Positions 1 through 8,267 are shown, counted from the first letter of the stretch. The stretch: 13,900 nt of DNA from Micavibrio aeruginosavorus (GCA_003241285.1 QFOT01000049.1:1-13900); one strand, 5' to 3'. The notes: generated by a model not told the origin, from the sequence alone. Program-made: numbers and translations.

Positions 1-1617
1 GAAGCGATCGATACCTTTTTGCGTTAGTTCCAGTTTCATCAAAGATGATAGTTCGACGAGCGGCAACAATTTATTGCGCAGGCGGAAGACAGGGGTGTCG
101 TTGATAATTTCTATACGGTTCTCGGATGACTGGCTGACCAGTACAAGCTCGTTAACCGAAAGCTGAGGAATGGCAAATTTCTCGCCCGATGTTTCCACGA
201 TCAGGGACGATACGATGGCGAGAGTAAGAGGAATCTTGATGGTAAAGGTCGAACCTTTACCTTCAATCGAGTTTAGCTCAATCGAGCCGCCGATTTTCTC
301 GATATTAGTGCGAACGACATCCATGCCGACGCCGCGCCCTGAAACAGAGGTGACTTTTTCGGCAGTCGAAAATCCGGCTTTGAAAATATATTGTTGAATC
401 TGCTGGGCGGACATCTTTTCCAGTTCATCAGGAGAGGCAAGACCGTTTTGAAGAATTTTGGCTTTGATGCGCTCCATCGGAAGGCCTTTACCGTCATCGA
501 TAATCTGGATGATGATATGGCCGCCTTCATGAAAAGCCTTGAGGGTAATCGTTCCCGTTTCGGGTTTCCCCGCCTTGATACGGTCTGCGGGTCCTTCGAC
601 GCCGTGATCACCGGAGTTGCGGACCATATGGGTCAAAGGATCTTTGATCATATCCAGAACCTGGCGATCAAGTTCGGTATTTTCTCCGACCATGACGAGA
701 TCAATTTTCTTGCCAAGTTCGATCGATAAGTCGCGGATAATGCGTGGCAGCTTAGCCCAGGCATTGCCGATCGGCTGCATTCGCGTTTTCATGACCCCGT
801 CCTGCAGATCGGACACGACATGATTCAGGCGCTGCAGCGGCGTCGCCAGTTCATTTTCTTTCTGGCTGCGGGTAATCTGCAATAACTGGTTGCGGGTCAG
901 GACAAGCTCCGACACCATCGTCATCAGGTTTTCCAGTACATCGACATTAACGCGCAATGATTGGTTGGCGAGGGAGGACTCCCCGGTTTCTTTCGCTTCT
1001 TTCGGAGCTGTTTCTTTTGGCGCGGCAGCGGCCACGGCAACCTCTTTCGACGGTTGGGGAGCTGGCTCTGGCGCTGGTTCGGCCGCAGGCGGAGGAGATG
1101 CCGGCATATCCATAGGGCCTGGAGTCATGTCAAAAATTCTTTGAAGTTCATCGCTGTCCATCGGTTCGGCACTGAAAACCTTTTCAGGCTCAGGCGGTGG
1201 AGGCGGCGGGGCTATTTCTACGACCGGGGCGGGGGCTTCACGGCCTTCGAAAACGATATCCAGTTTTTCTATCAGCTCGGCATCGGATCCTTCAGGTTCG
1301 GTCCCGTTGGTTTCGATATGTTCGAGTAGCGTACGCACGCGATCTAAGGATTCGAGAATAAGGCTGACATAGGCGGGTGTGACGCTCAGATTCCCATCGC
1401 GAAATCTTCCCATGACGTTTTCGGCATGGTGGGCGACTTTTTCAAGACGCGGCAGTCCAAGAAATCCGCACGTGCCTTTAATGGTGTGCATAAGGCGGAA
1501 AATTTTTCCGATTAGATCCTTATCATTGGGATTTTGCTCAAGCTTGATCAGATCTCTATCAAGTTCGCCGAGGCCTTCGTTGGTTTCGGTTATAAATTCG
1601 ACAATTAAATCGTCCAT
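1..1617 (-). CDS. cheA: Chemotaxis histidine kinase CheA, partial (C-terminus beyond the left edge)
   Basis: CheA is the cytoplasmic kinase of chemoreceptor arrays; it autophosphorylates on its Hpt domain and passes phosphate to CheY and CheB. Reading the minus strand from the ATG at 1617 gives 539 open codons that leave the window at base 1. An Hpt domain occupies about residues 1-105, with the phospho-acceptor in HTIKGTCGFLG (His44). A Pro/Ala/Glu-rich linker covers about 126-215 where a P2 domain often sits; I see no clear P2. The P3 dimerisation helices start near 221. The ATPase domain shows an N box (THMVRNSGDHG, about 328-340), a G1 box (DDGKGL, about 374) and a G2 box (GRGVGMD, about 427). 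The CheW-like P5 domain starts near 475 and is truncated. A GGAG ribosome site lies 7 bases before the ATG. It lies 104 bases downstream of chpT on the same strand and is probably co-transcribed. The family call is secure; which che system it serves is unknown. Confidence 0.95.
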   Translation of the reverse strand, partial: MDDLIVEFITETNEGLGELDRDLIKLEQNPNDKDLIGKIFRLMHTIKGTCGFLGLPRLEKVAHHAENVMGRFRDGNLSVTPAYVSLILESLDRVRTLLEHIETNGTEPEGSDAELIEKLDIVFEGREAPAPVVEIAPPPPPPEPEKVFSAEPMDSDELQRIFDMTPGPMDMPASPPPAAEPAPEPAPQPSKEVAVAAAAPKETAPKEAKETGESSLANQSLRVNVDVLENLMTMVSELVLTRNQLLQITRSQKENELATPLQRLNHVVSDLQDGVMKTRMQPIGNAWAKLPRIIRDLSIELGKKIDLVMVGENTELDRQVLDMIKDPLTHMVRNSGDHGVEGPADRIKAGKPETGTITLKAFHEGGHIIIQIIDDGKGLPMERIKAKILQNGLASPDELEKMSAQQIQQYIFKAGFSTAEKVTSVSGRGVGMDVVRTNIEKIGGSIELNSIEGKGSTFTIKIPLTLAIVSSLIVETSGEKFAIPQLSVNELVLVSQSSENRIEIINDTPVFRLRNKLLPLVELSSLMKLELTQKGIDRF

Positions 1618-1721
1618 ACGGATTCTCCATTAGAAGGACAGTCAAGACGCAGCGGGGTTTGAGTGAAGGCCGTGGCGGCTTCTCTTCTAAAGTGCCTGAA
1701 AGCTGTTAACGCTTCGTTACT

Positions 1722-2366
1722 TTATCGGTAGGCAACCGCATAAGTGACACGATTATCACCGGTTTCTTTCAGGAGGATAATAAATCCATAGCTTTCAGCA
1801 ATTAAACTCAGCGCATACGGGTGTACGAGGCGCGGGTCGATATCTTCCGGCGGCAGGCTGCGGGCCAGTGCTTGCTCGACATTTTCCCGAACAACGGCGC
1901 CTTCGCCTTCCGCGCGGATCAGGGTTTCGGTTGCGCTGCCCGGATCTACATAAACCGTGCCCCCTTTAGGCAAGCATTCCATGGCGAGCATCATAGCGCC
2001 CATCAGGACTTTGCAGAAACCCGGCGCTTTTGAGTCGATACCCAGAGAGCTGAAAGGGTCCCAGCTCTGGCGGACTTTGCCATCGGATCTGGTCAGGGCG
2101 CCAAAGGTTTTCTGGATGTCTTCAGGTTTGATATTACCATCGCGGCCACCGGCACCATAGGCGATACGGAAAGCCTGCAGCCGGGCGGCGGCGGCCTGTG
2201 CGCTATGTCCTATGAGTTCTGACGCTTGCTTGACGCTTTCCGGATCGTCCCCGGCTTCTTCCATGAACTCCAGCCCGTTATTGATCGCGCCGACCGGAGA
2301 AATCAGGTCATGGCAGATGCGGGAGGCGAGGAGTTCGAGAATGGCGGCTTCGTGCTTGGCGGTCAT
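1722..2366 (-). CDS. chpT: Histidine phosphotransferase ChpT
   Basis: ChpT is the alphaproteobacterial phosphotransfer protein that relays phosphate from the hybrid kinase CckA to the receiver domains of CtrA and CpdR, controlling cell-cycle and often motility genes. The 214-residue product has the family layout: a two-helix DHp-like dimerisation domain (about 1-75) with the phospho-histidine in SRICHDLISPVGAI (His19), followed by a degenerate HATPase-like fold (about 85-214) that in this family does not bind ATP. Length and the CHD-ISP core match ChpT well. The ATG at 2366 is preceded by AAGGA with a 10-base spacer. In the mRNA that site can fall into a hairpin (see the stem-loop entry). The gene sits 64 bases after galU and 104 before cheA. 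CckA, CtrA and CpdR are not in the window. Confidence 0.9.
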   Translation of the reverse strand: MTAKHEAAILELLASRICHDLISPVGAINNGLEFMEEAGDDPESVKQASELIGHSAQAAAARLQAFRIAYGAGGRDGNIKPEDIQKTFGALTRSDGKVRQSWDPFSSLGIDSKAPGFCKVLMGAMMLAMECLPKGGTVYVDPGSATETLIRAEGEGAVVRENVEQALARSLPPEDIDPRLVHPYALSLIAESYGFIILLKETGDNRVTYAVAYR

Positions 2367-2369
2367 GAT

Positions 2370-2406
2370 GATTGAGTCCTTTGATGGAAGGACAAGGTAT
2401 CAAAGT
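2370..2406 (-). promoter_or_regulatory. Possible stem-loop hiding the chpT ribosome-binding site
   Basis: In the minus-strand transcript just upstream of chpT, the AAGGA ribosome site can pair with either of two upstream segments. One is GTCCTT (arms 2388-2393 and 2376-2381, six bases between). The other is CTTTGAT with ATCAAAG, a seven-base stem with a longer loop. The two pairings exclude each other. This is seen in the sequence, but the stems are short and the functional role is inference. Confidence 0.3.
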
Positions 2407-2430
2407 CCGTCAAGATTGGAAGCCTAAAAA

Positions 2431-3375
2431 CTAGGCGGCGCGCGTTTTGGCTAAATCAATCGTTTCTATATTCGTGCTCATGCTCATACGCAGGCGCTCG
2501 ATCATAAATTCGGTGAGTTCGGCAGCGAGTTTCGGCTTCGTCATGGCATAGGCGATCTGGGCTTTGACAAAACCGATATCGGAACCGCAATCATGGCGTT
2601 CGCCATCGACTTCATAAGCCGTAAACGGCGATATTTTCAATAGCTCGACCATAGCATCCGTGAGTTGGATTTCCCCTCCGGCGCCTGTCATGTTTTTCTC
2701 AACCATGGCGTCCAGAATAGGCATGATGTCGGCGCTTAAGATATAGCGGCCAATAACCGCCAGATTGGAAGGCGCATTTTCAAGTGCAGGTTTTTCAACG
2801 AAGCCTTTGACCAACGTGGCTTTGCCATTATTCTGGCCCGGTGTAATAATGCCGTATTTATTGACGTCCGCGTCCGGCACTTCCATGGAGGCAATAATAT
2901 TATTGCCAGTGCGCGCATATTCTTCTGCCATTTGCTGCATACAGGATTTTCCCGAGCAAAGCATGAAGTCGTCCGGCAACATGACAGCAAAGGATTCATC
3001 TTTTGAAATATAATCGCGGGCGCACCAGACCGCATGGCCGAGGCCGAGAGCTTTATCCTGCTGTGCAATCTTCAAGCGGCCTTTAGGCAAAGTAACGGCA
3101 TTAACGATATCGATTTGCGCCTGCTTGTTACGGCGGGACAAAGTTTCCATCAGGACCGGGGCTTCGTCAAAATGCTGGCACAGCATTTCCTTACCGTTGC
3201 TGATAACAAAGACAAAGTTTTCAACTCCGGCTGTCTTGGCTTCATCAACAGCCAGCTGAATAAGCGGCATATCAACGATTGGCAGCATTTCTTTAGGCAT
3301 GACTTTCGTGGCAGGAAGAAGGCGCGTGCCAAGACCGGCGACAGGAAATACGGCAGTTTTCAGGGTTTTTGTCAT
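2431..3375 (-). CDS. galU: UTP--glucose-1-phosphate uridylyltransferase GalU
   Basis: GalU makes UDP-glucose from UTP and glucose-1-phosphate in the cytoplasm, feeding lipopolysaccharide, capsule, exopolysaccharide and glycolipid synthesis. The 314-residue product begins with the nucleotidyltransferase signature: GLGTRLLPATK (residues 14-24) followed by MPKEMLPIVD (26-35), containing the Lys and Arg that contact the nucleotide triphosphate. FVEKP near 193 and GGEIQLTD near 235 are further family motifs. Length is slightly above the usual 290-300 because of a short C-terminal extension. The start is ATG at 3375 with only a weak AGG ribosome site eight bases upstream. A good promoter lies about 90 bases further up. 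It precedes chpT by 64 bases with no terminator visible, so it may lead a galU-chpT-cheA transcript. Confidence 0.95.
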   Translation of the reverse strand: MTKTLKTAVFPVAGLGTRLLPATKVMPKEMLPIVDMPLIQLAVDEAKTAGVENFVFVISNGKEMLCQHFDEAPVLMETLSRRNKQAQIDIVNAVTLPKGRLKIAQQDKALGLGHAVWCARDYISKDESFAVMLPDDFMLCSGKSCMQQMAEEYARTGNNIIASMEVPDADVNKYGIITPGQNNGKATLVKGFVEKPALENAPSNLAVIGRYILSADIMPILDAMVEKNMTGAGGEIQLTDAMVELLKISPFTAYEVDGERHDCGSDIGFVKAQIAYAMTKPKLAAELTEFMIERLRMSMSTNIETIDLAKTRAA

Positions 3376-3458
3376 TTTTTAAGCCTATATGAAATTGTTG
3401 CTTTGCACAAGAACATCAAACGCACGGTTTAATTTCCGGTTCCATTTATTTTCAGTGT

Positions 3459-3488
3459 CTTATTCCATAAACAACTAACGATTGTCAA
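3459..3488 (-). promoter_or_regulatory. Putative sigma-70-type promoter for galU
   Basis: On the minus strand a perfect TTGACA (3483-3488) is followed after 18 bases by AATAAG (3459-3464, four of six to TATAAT). It lies in the mipZ-galU gap and would give a 5' untranslated region of roughly 80 bases ahead of galU. The -35 is strong and the -10 imperfect. Confidence 0.5.
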
Positions 3489-3506
3489 GTTATGAAAAAA
3501 TAAAAA

Positions 3507-4364
3507 TCAGGTTTTCTTTGGGTAGCCTTTATGCCGTTCCGGAGCGATGAAACGCAGTAATTGACGAATTTCCTGTCTTGCGGCCATTGCAGACATCGTC
3601 AGCTGGGCTTCGGGGTCCTGTTTGAGGTCAAGCAAAGTCAGGCCTTTAGGAAACAGCTCACGGAAAATCAGGTTCTCGGTAAAGCCAGGGGCAAGGCGGA
3701 AATCGAATTTTTCGGCCATTTTTTCCAGCAAAGCCGCGATGTCCTTTTTATTTTCAGATTCGACGTGTGACAGCCGGTTACGCATAACGATCCAGTCGAT
3801 ATCCTTGTTTTCCGCACCCAGCTTGGCGAGGCGGGCGCTTTGCACCAATTTCGTATAAATGGACGGGGATTTAATCATGCGCGTGGCGGTGTCGAGGCGT
3901 CCGAGTATATCAAGATCAATAAATGAATCGTTGAGCGGGGTGACGATCGTATCGGCATGGGCATGGGCCAGTTGCGACAGGAACGTATCGGCTCCCGGCG
4001 TATCGATTATAATAAAATCCATATGGGGCTTCATCTCGGCGAGAGCCGATAGCAGGAAATCACGGTCGGCGGTTTCCGCATCGACCTTGCTGGCGGCCTC
4101 GGATTTCTCTATCGGGAAATGGGCCGGGCTGGGCAGGTCGTCCTTTTCGCGCGCGATGAATTCAAAACGATTGGCCAGATAACGGGTGAGGGTGCCCTGA
4201 CGCGCATCCAGATCAATCGTGGCGACGCTATAGCCAAGGCGCAACAGGCCGATAGCCGTATGCATGGCGGTGGTCGATTTACCCGACCCGCCTTTTTCAT
4301 TGCCGAAAACGATGATATGCGCCTGAGAAATATTTGAAGACATGGAAAGGCAATCATATATCAC
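3507..4364 (-). CDS. mipZ: MipZ-type division-plane ParA-like ATPase
   Basis: MipZ is a P-loop ATPase of the ParA/MinD superfamily that in alphaproteobacteria forms bipolar gradients through ParB and inhibits FtsZ polymerisation away from midcell. Visible motifs, numbered from the GTG, are a deviant Walker A NEKGGSGKST with signature Lys24, the switch I segment DLDARQ (51-56) and switch II IIIDTPGAD (118-126). The following SQLAHAHADTIVTPLNDSF stretch is typical of MipZ rather than of chromosome-partition ParA. Start choice is open. A GTG at 4364 has AAAGG six bases upstream. An in-frame ATG at 4343 gives an N-terminus closer to family length but has no ribosome site. It is divergent from the aminopeptidase gene, 44 bases away. 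No parB is next to it; MipZ genes commonly stand apart from parAB. Confidence 0.9.
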   Translation of the reverse strand: MIYDCLSMSSNISQAHIIVFGNEKGGSGKSTTAMHTAIGLLRLGYSVATIDLDARQGTLTRYLANRFEFIAREKDDLPSPAHFPIEKSEAASKVDAETADRDFLLSALAEMKPHMDFIIIDTPGADTFLSQLAHAHADTIVTPLNDSFIDLDILGRLDTATRMIKSPSIYTKLVQSARLAKLGAENKDIDWIVMRNRLSHVESENKKDIAALLEKMAEKFDFRLAPGFTENLIFRELFPKGLTLLDLKQDPEAQLTMSAMAARQEIRQLLRFIAPERHKGYPKKT

Positions 4365-4408
4365 AGAAGGCCTTTCGTCATTACCCGACTTGGTGATAGA
4401 TTTTTGAT

Positions 4409-6184
4409 ATGAACACAGAAGAAAAACTTGCCGCTTTAAGGGCCAATCTTATAAATCTCGGCGTAGACGGCTTTATGATCCCGCGCACCGATGAATACCA
4501 GAATGAATTCGTGCCTGAATGTTTCGAAAGGCTGGCCTGGCTGACCGGGTTTACCGGATCAGCCGGATATGCCGTGATCCTGCCGGAAATTGCCGGTGTT
4601 TTAAGTGATGGCCGCTATACGATCCAGCTTAAAAATCAGGTCGATCCGAAATTATATGAAATCGGCGATTCCACGAAAGTAACATTGAGTGATTATCTGG
4701 CGCATGAAGCAAAGCCGGGGCAAGTGATCGGCTATGATGCCAAGCTGCACAGCCCGAAACAAATTCAGGTGCTGGAAGCAAAGCTCAAGGAAAAAAACAT
4801 ATCTCTCAAGGCGCTCGATCAAAACCCTATTGACGATATATGGCTGGACCGCCCGCCAGAGCCTGTCGCGAAAGTGGAGATCTTTCCAGAGAACTACGCG
4901 GGCCGCAGCAGCGCCGAAAAGCGCATGGCGATTGCGCAGTTCATCAAAGACCAGGGCGCAAAGGCTTGTGTCATTACCTTGCCGGATTCTATCGCCTGGC
5001 TTTTAAATATTCGCGGAAAAGACGTTTCTCACAATCCCGTCGCGCTTTCTTATTTGCTGCTCCATGACGATGGGCGTGCCGAGTGGTTTATTAACCGGGC
5101 AAAAGTCGACGGCGACGTATTGCGTCATGCCGGAAATACGGTGCAGGTGTATGAGGCACATCAAATTGAAGAACGTATCGCTGCGCTTTCCGGGGATGAG
5201 CGGACGGTTATGATCGATCCGCAAAGATCGTCCAAGTATTTCTTTGACGTCTTAAAGAAAAACAATATCAATATCCGCGAAGAAAAAGATCCCTGTATCA
5301 TTCCCAAAGCCGTCAAGACGGTTAAGGAACAGGAAGCCATGATTGCTGCCCATGTACGGGACGGGGCGGCGGTGACAAAATTCCTCTATTGGCTTCAATC
5401 GAATGCGCAAGGCAAAACCGAGGTCGAGGTTGCGGACAGGCTGGAAGCGTTTCGCAAAGCCGATCCGATGTATCGCGACTCCAGTTTCGATACGATATGC
5501 GGCTGGGCGTCGAACGGTGCAATTGTCCATTACCGCGCTGAAGAAAAAACCGCCGCGACAGTCAAGGGCGATGGTCTTATTTTGATTGATAGCGGCGCGC
5601 AATATGCTGACGGTACGACCGACATTACAAGAACGATTGCGATTGGTGAGCCAACACCGGAAATGAAAGACCGCTATACAAGAGTTCTCAAAGGTCATAT
5701 CGCATTGGCCTCAGCACGGTTCCCGCAAGGCACGACAGGCGCTCAATTAGACAGTCTTGCCCGTCAGGCGCTCTGGCAGGCAGGGCTTGATTACGCGCAT
5801 GGCACAGGTCATGGCGTCGGCTGTTATCTCTCCGTTCATGAAGAAGCGGCAAGTATCTCGCCGCGCGGTATGGAACCCGTTCTAGCGGGTATGATCATCT
5901 CGAACGAGCCGGGATATTATAAAGAAGGCGAATATGGCATCCGTATCGAAAATCTGATCCTGTGCAATACAACAGGCGATACAACGCAGGACGGTCGCGA
6001 CATGCTGTATTTCGAAACGCTGACATTGGCACCGATAGATTTATCGGTTGTCGATCTCCAGCTGCTGACGGACAGCGAGCGCTGGTGGATCAATGATTAT
6101 CATTTCCGCGTGCGGGATGTTTTAGCGCCCATGCTAAATGCGGAAGAAAATCAATGGCTGGTGCAGGTAACGAAGTTTATCTAG
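4409..6184 (+). CDS. Xaa-Pro aminopeptidase (M24B, long three-domain type)
   Basis: This cytosolic metallopeptidase removes an N-terminal residue that precedes proline, completing breakdown of proline-containing peptides. At 591 residues it is the long eukaryote-like aminopeptidase P form (about 600) and not the shorter PepP/PepQ. Two creatinase-like N-terminal domains (about 1-130 and 145-310) precede a pita-bread catalytic domain. The five metal ligands are all visible: Asp394 and Asp405 in the DSGAQY...DGTTDITRT segment, His468 in HGTGHGVG, Glu500 in SNEPGYY and Glu514 in GIRIENL. The spacings of 11 residues between the aspartates and 14 between the glutamates match the family. His477 in SVHE is the usual active-site histidine. 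The ATG at 4409 has no strong ribosome site. Its stop overlaps the stop of the convergent EAL gene. Intact and very likely active. Confidence 0.95.
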   Translation: MNTEEKLAALRANLINLGVDGFMIPRTDEYQNEFVPECFERLAWLTGFTGSAGYAVILPEIAGVLSDGRYTIQLKNQVDPKLYEIGDSTKVTLSDYLAHEAKPGQVIGYDAKLHSPKQIQVLEAKLKEKNISLKALDQNPIDDIWLDRPPEPVAKVEIFPENYAGRSSAEKRMAIAQFIKDQGAKACVITLPDSIAWLLNIRGKDVSHNPVALSYLLLHDDGRAEWFINRAKVDGDVLRHAGNTVQVYEAHQIEERIAALSGDERTVMIDPQRSSKYFFDVLKKNNINIREEKDPCIIPKAVKTVKEQEAMIAAHVRDGAAVTKFLYWLQSNAQGKTEVEVADRLEAFRKADPMYRDSSFDTICGWASNGAIVHYRAEEKTAATVKGDGLILIDSGAQYADGTTDITRTIAIGEPTPEMKDRYTRVLKGHIALASARFPQGTTGAQLDSLARQALWQAGLDYAHGTGHGVGCYLSVHEEAASISPRGMEPVLAGMIISNEPGYYKEGEYGIRIENLILCNTTGDTTQDGRDMLYFETLTLAPIDLSVVDLQLLTDSERWWINDYHFRVRDVLAPMLNAEENQWLVQVTKFI

Positions 6185-7833
6185 AAGATTAATTTCGGCA
6201 AAACGCCCGGCTCATCCAAAGGCTTGGCGAAATAATAGCCCTGACCGTATTCAACGCCCATTGCTTTAAGCATAGTGGCAAGCTCACGGGTTTCAACGCG
6301 CTCGGCGACGACTTGAATGCCTAAATCCTGACACATATGGACGAGGTTTTTGATCATCGCCTGATCACGCGGTGAGTCGATAATGGGTGTTACATACTGG
6401 CCGTCGATTTTCACTGCATCGACATGTAGTTTTTGTAAATACTGGAAGGAGGCCGAGCCCGCGCCGAAATCATCCAGCGCAACTTTAAAGCCGTCATCCT
6501 GCAATGATTTAATAAATTCATTCACCTGATCGAGGTTTTTGATCTCGCTGGATTCAGTGATTTCAAAAATGATTTGTTTCGGTATCGAGGTCTTTAAATG
6601 CGGCTCGAGCTTATAACGCAGCTTGGAAATAAAGCGTTTGTCCTGAACCGATACGCCGGAAAGATTGACCGAAAGCCGGAGATTTTTATCTTTATTATTG
6701 AACAGGAGGTAATTCAGTACACGGCCGCAAATGGCAAGGTCAAGCTCGGTGCTAAGTCCTACATCCTCTATAAATTCAATAGCCTGAAACGGCGATTTAC
6801 CGTCTTCGAAGCGAACCAGAACTTCGTGATAGGCCACGACTCCCTGTTTCAAATCGACGATAGGCTGGAATTTGAGATCAAAGCGCTGCTGATTGATGAC
6901 GGTTTTATAATGAGTGATAGAGGCAGCATTTTCGCCGAGGAAATCCTCGAAGCCGCTTTTCAGGGATGTAATGTCAAAATCGGCATTGCCGGAACGGCTG
7001 GCGAATTTGTTGATCGTGTAGACAATCGCTTTGGCCATTTCATGTTCGGTCAGGGTTTCGTCATCCAGATCGACTGTATTTGCCGTTGCTTTCAGTCCGA
7101 TACTATCAGGATCGCTTTCGGCGGCGGCGAGTTCCAGTTGCTGGCGGATCTGGTCGGGCGTAATGCCCGCATCATGGACTACGCCATAGCGGCCATTATC
7201 GAGCATGGCGGCAGTTTTCCCGTCGGCGGCATAAGCCCGCAAGATACCGGAAATGTTTTCATTGAGCGTCGACCATTGCTCCGCCCCGATTTTCTTTTTG
7301 AAATCTTCCGTGCCGGGCAGGTCGATAAAGGTCATGCCAAGCTTAGCGCCGGAGGCCGTGCTGGCATCCATGGCAGCCTGCGCGGCCTGGGCGAAATTAT
7401 CTGCAGATAAAAGCTCCGCCTGAGTCGTGGAAGTGCGCGCTTTTTCGGCGCTGTTGATCAAATTCAAATGCGCTTTTGACAGGGTGAAGTAAATATTATC
7501 CGGATTGGTCGGCAGGCCGATGCCGCTCAGCATCGCGCTTCTGTTCTGGCCCTTGCCGAGATCGTCCATGCGGTCTTTCAAATTGACCATGATGGGTCCG
7601 AAACGCTGTCCGGGTTTGTAGCGGTTCTTCAATGCCTTGATCAGCGCGTGGTCGCGGGGGGCGAAGATGTTCAGGAAATCGGAACCGGTCAGGCTGTCTT
7701 CACCAAGGCTCTTTGTCGCGCCTGCGGAAAACAGGATTTTAAAGCTCTTTAAATCGACCTCAATCAGAATATCGGCATTTGCAAAAGCAAAACCGATAAA
7801 TTTGTCGCGTTGTTCTGTAAGATTCAAAGACAT
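6181..7833 (-). CDS. EAL-domain c-di-GMP phosphodiesterase with PAS-like N-terminus
   Basis: EAL proteins hydrolyse the second messenger c-di-GMP to pGpG, generally favouring motility over attachment. The 550-residue product has no membrane segment or signal peptide, so it should be cytoplasmic. Residues about 10-115 look like a PAS-type sensor. About 150-260 resemble a degenerate GGDEF fold in which only something like NGRYGVV remains of the active site, so no cyclase activity is expected. The EAL domain covers about 315-550. Its signature reads EVL instead of EAL (Glu337), a tolerated variant. The other catalytic residues are present: Asn390 (NLSG), Glu424 (FEITES), Asp454 and Asp455 (DDFGAG), Lys475 (VKID), Glu511 (VAERVET) and Gln531 (GQGYYF). 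A working phosphodiesterase is inferred. The ATG at 7833 has no close ribosome site. An rpsU terminator lies upstream, so it is transcribed on its own. Confidence 0.9.
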   Translation of the reverse strand: MSLNLTEQRDKFIGFAFANADILIEVDLKSFKILFSAGATKSLGEDSLTGSDFLNIFAPRDHALIKALKNRYKPGQRFGPIMVNLKDRMDDLGKGQNRSAMLSGIGLPTNPDNIYFTLSKAHLNLINSAEKARTSTTQAELLSADNFAQAAQAAMDASTASGAKLGMTFIDLPGTEDFKKKIGAEQWSTLNENISGILRAYAADGKTAAMLDNGRYGVVHDAGITPDQIRQQLELAAAESDPDSIGLKATANTVDLDDETLTEHEMAKAIVYTINKFASRSGNADFDITSLKSGFEDFLGENAASITHYKTVINQQRFDLKFQPIVDLKQGVVAYHEVLVRFEDGKSPFQAIEFIEDVGLSTELDLAICGRVLNYLLFNNKDKNLRLSVNLSGVSVQDKRFISKLRYKLEPHLKTSIPKQIIFEITESSEIKNLDQVNEFIKSLQDDGFKVALDDFGAGSASFQYLQKLHVDAVKIDGQYVTPIIDSPRDQAMIKNLVHMCQDLGIQVVAERVETRELATMLKAMGVEYGQGYYFAKPLDEPGVLPKLIF

Positions 7834-7920
7834 AGCGGAATAAGTCTATCCTTAAATAGTAAAGAAAAAGGACATGCGATATGGGAATTTACTGGGTATA
7901 GATTCTTTGTTCTATGTATT

Positions 7921-7950
7921 AAAAAAGCCGCTTGTGACAGCGGCTTTTAG
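7921..7950 (-). terminator. Rho-independent terminator of rpsU
   Basis: A perfect ten-base stem (AAAAGCCGCT at 7923-7932 with AGCGGCTTTT at 7939-7948) with a six-base loop starts about 20 bases after the rpsU stop. On the minus strand it ends in a run of six T. The A-rich opposite flank could also let it stop plus-strand transcripts weakly. Confidence 0.9.
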
Positions 7951-7969
7951 AAAACTTTAAGATATAGGC

Positions 7970-8176
7970 TTAAAACCCGTCGCGTTCTTTGCGTTTGCGA
8001 TCGAGTTTGCGCCAGCGACGAACAGCTTCAGACTTTTCGCGCTTCTTCTTCTCGGATGGCTTTTCGAAGTCACGACGTAATTTCATCTCTCTGAACATGC
8101 CTTCACGTTGCATCTTTTTCTTCAATGCGCGAAGAGCCTGTTCGACGTTATTGTCGCGTACACTTACACTAACCAC
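7970..8176 (-). CDS. rpsU: 30S ribosomal protein bS21
   Basis: bS21 is a small basic protein of the 30S platform, near the anti-Shine-Dalgarno end of 16S rRNA, and acts in translation initiation. The 68-residue product starts VSVSVRDNNVEQALRALKKK and continues with FREMKLRRDFEKPSEKK and a C-terminus very rich in Arg and Lys, all typical of bS21 and of normal length. The start is a GTG at 8176, preceded by a strong AGGGGTGA ribosome site with a six-base spacer, which fixes the start. It is monocistronic: its terminator follows directly and a divergent gene lies upstream. A possible promoter on the minus strand is TTGTTT, 16 bases, TATATC (the -10 at 8226-8231), which is weak. Confidence 0.96.
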   Translation of the reverse strand: MVSVSVRDNNVEQALRALKKKMQREGMFREMKLRRDFEKPSEKKKREKSEAVRRWRKLDRKRKERDGF

Positions 8177-8267
8177 TCGGAATCACCCCTTTCAAGGATG
8201 TTAAAATTGAAATTTAAGTCCGGTTGATATATCATCAGTTTAAGAAAAAACAAACATAATATGAATT

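Noticed and set aside
961..1329. Plus-strand Arg/Trp/Phe-rich frame of 122 codons inside cheA
   Set aside because: Composition is the mirror of the Pro/Ala/Glu linker of CheA on the other strand; a shadow frame.
4365..4408. Divergent promoters between mipZ and the aminopeptidase gene
   Set aside because: The gap is only 44 bases and no -35/-10 pair is convincing; promoters probably overlap the coding starts.
6598..7410. Plus-strand frame of 270 codons opposite the EAL gene
   Set aside because: Long, but antisense to a gene with intact catalytic motifs; no ribosome site and no recognisable domain.
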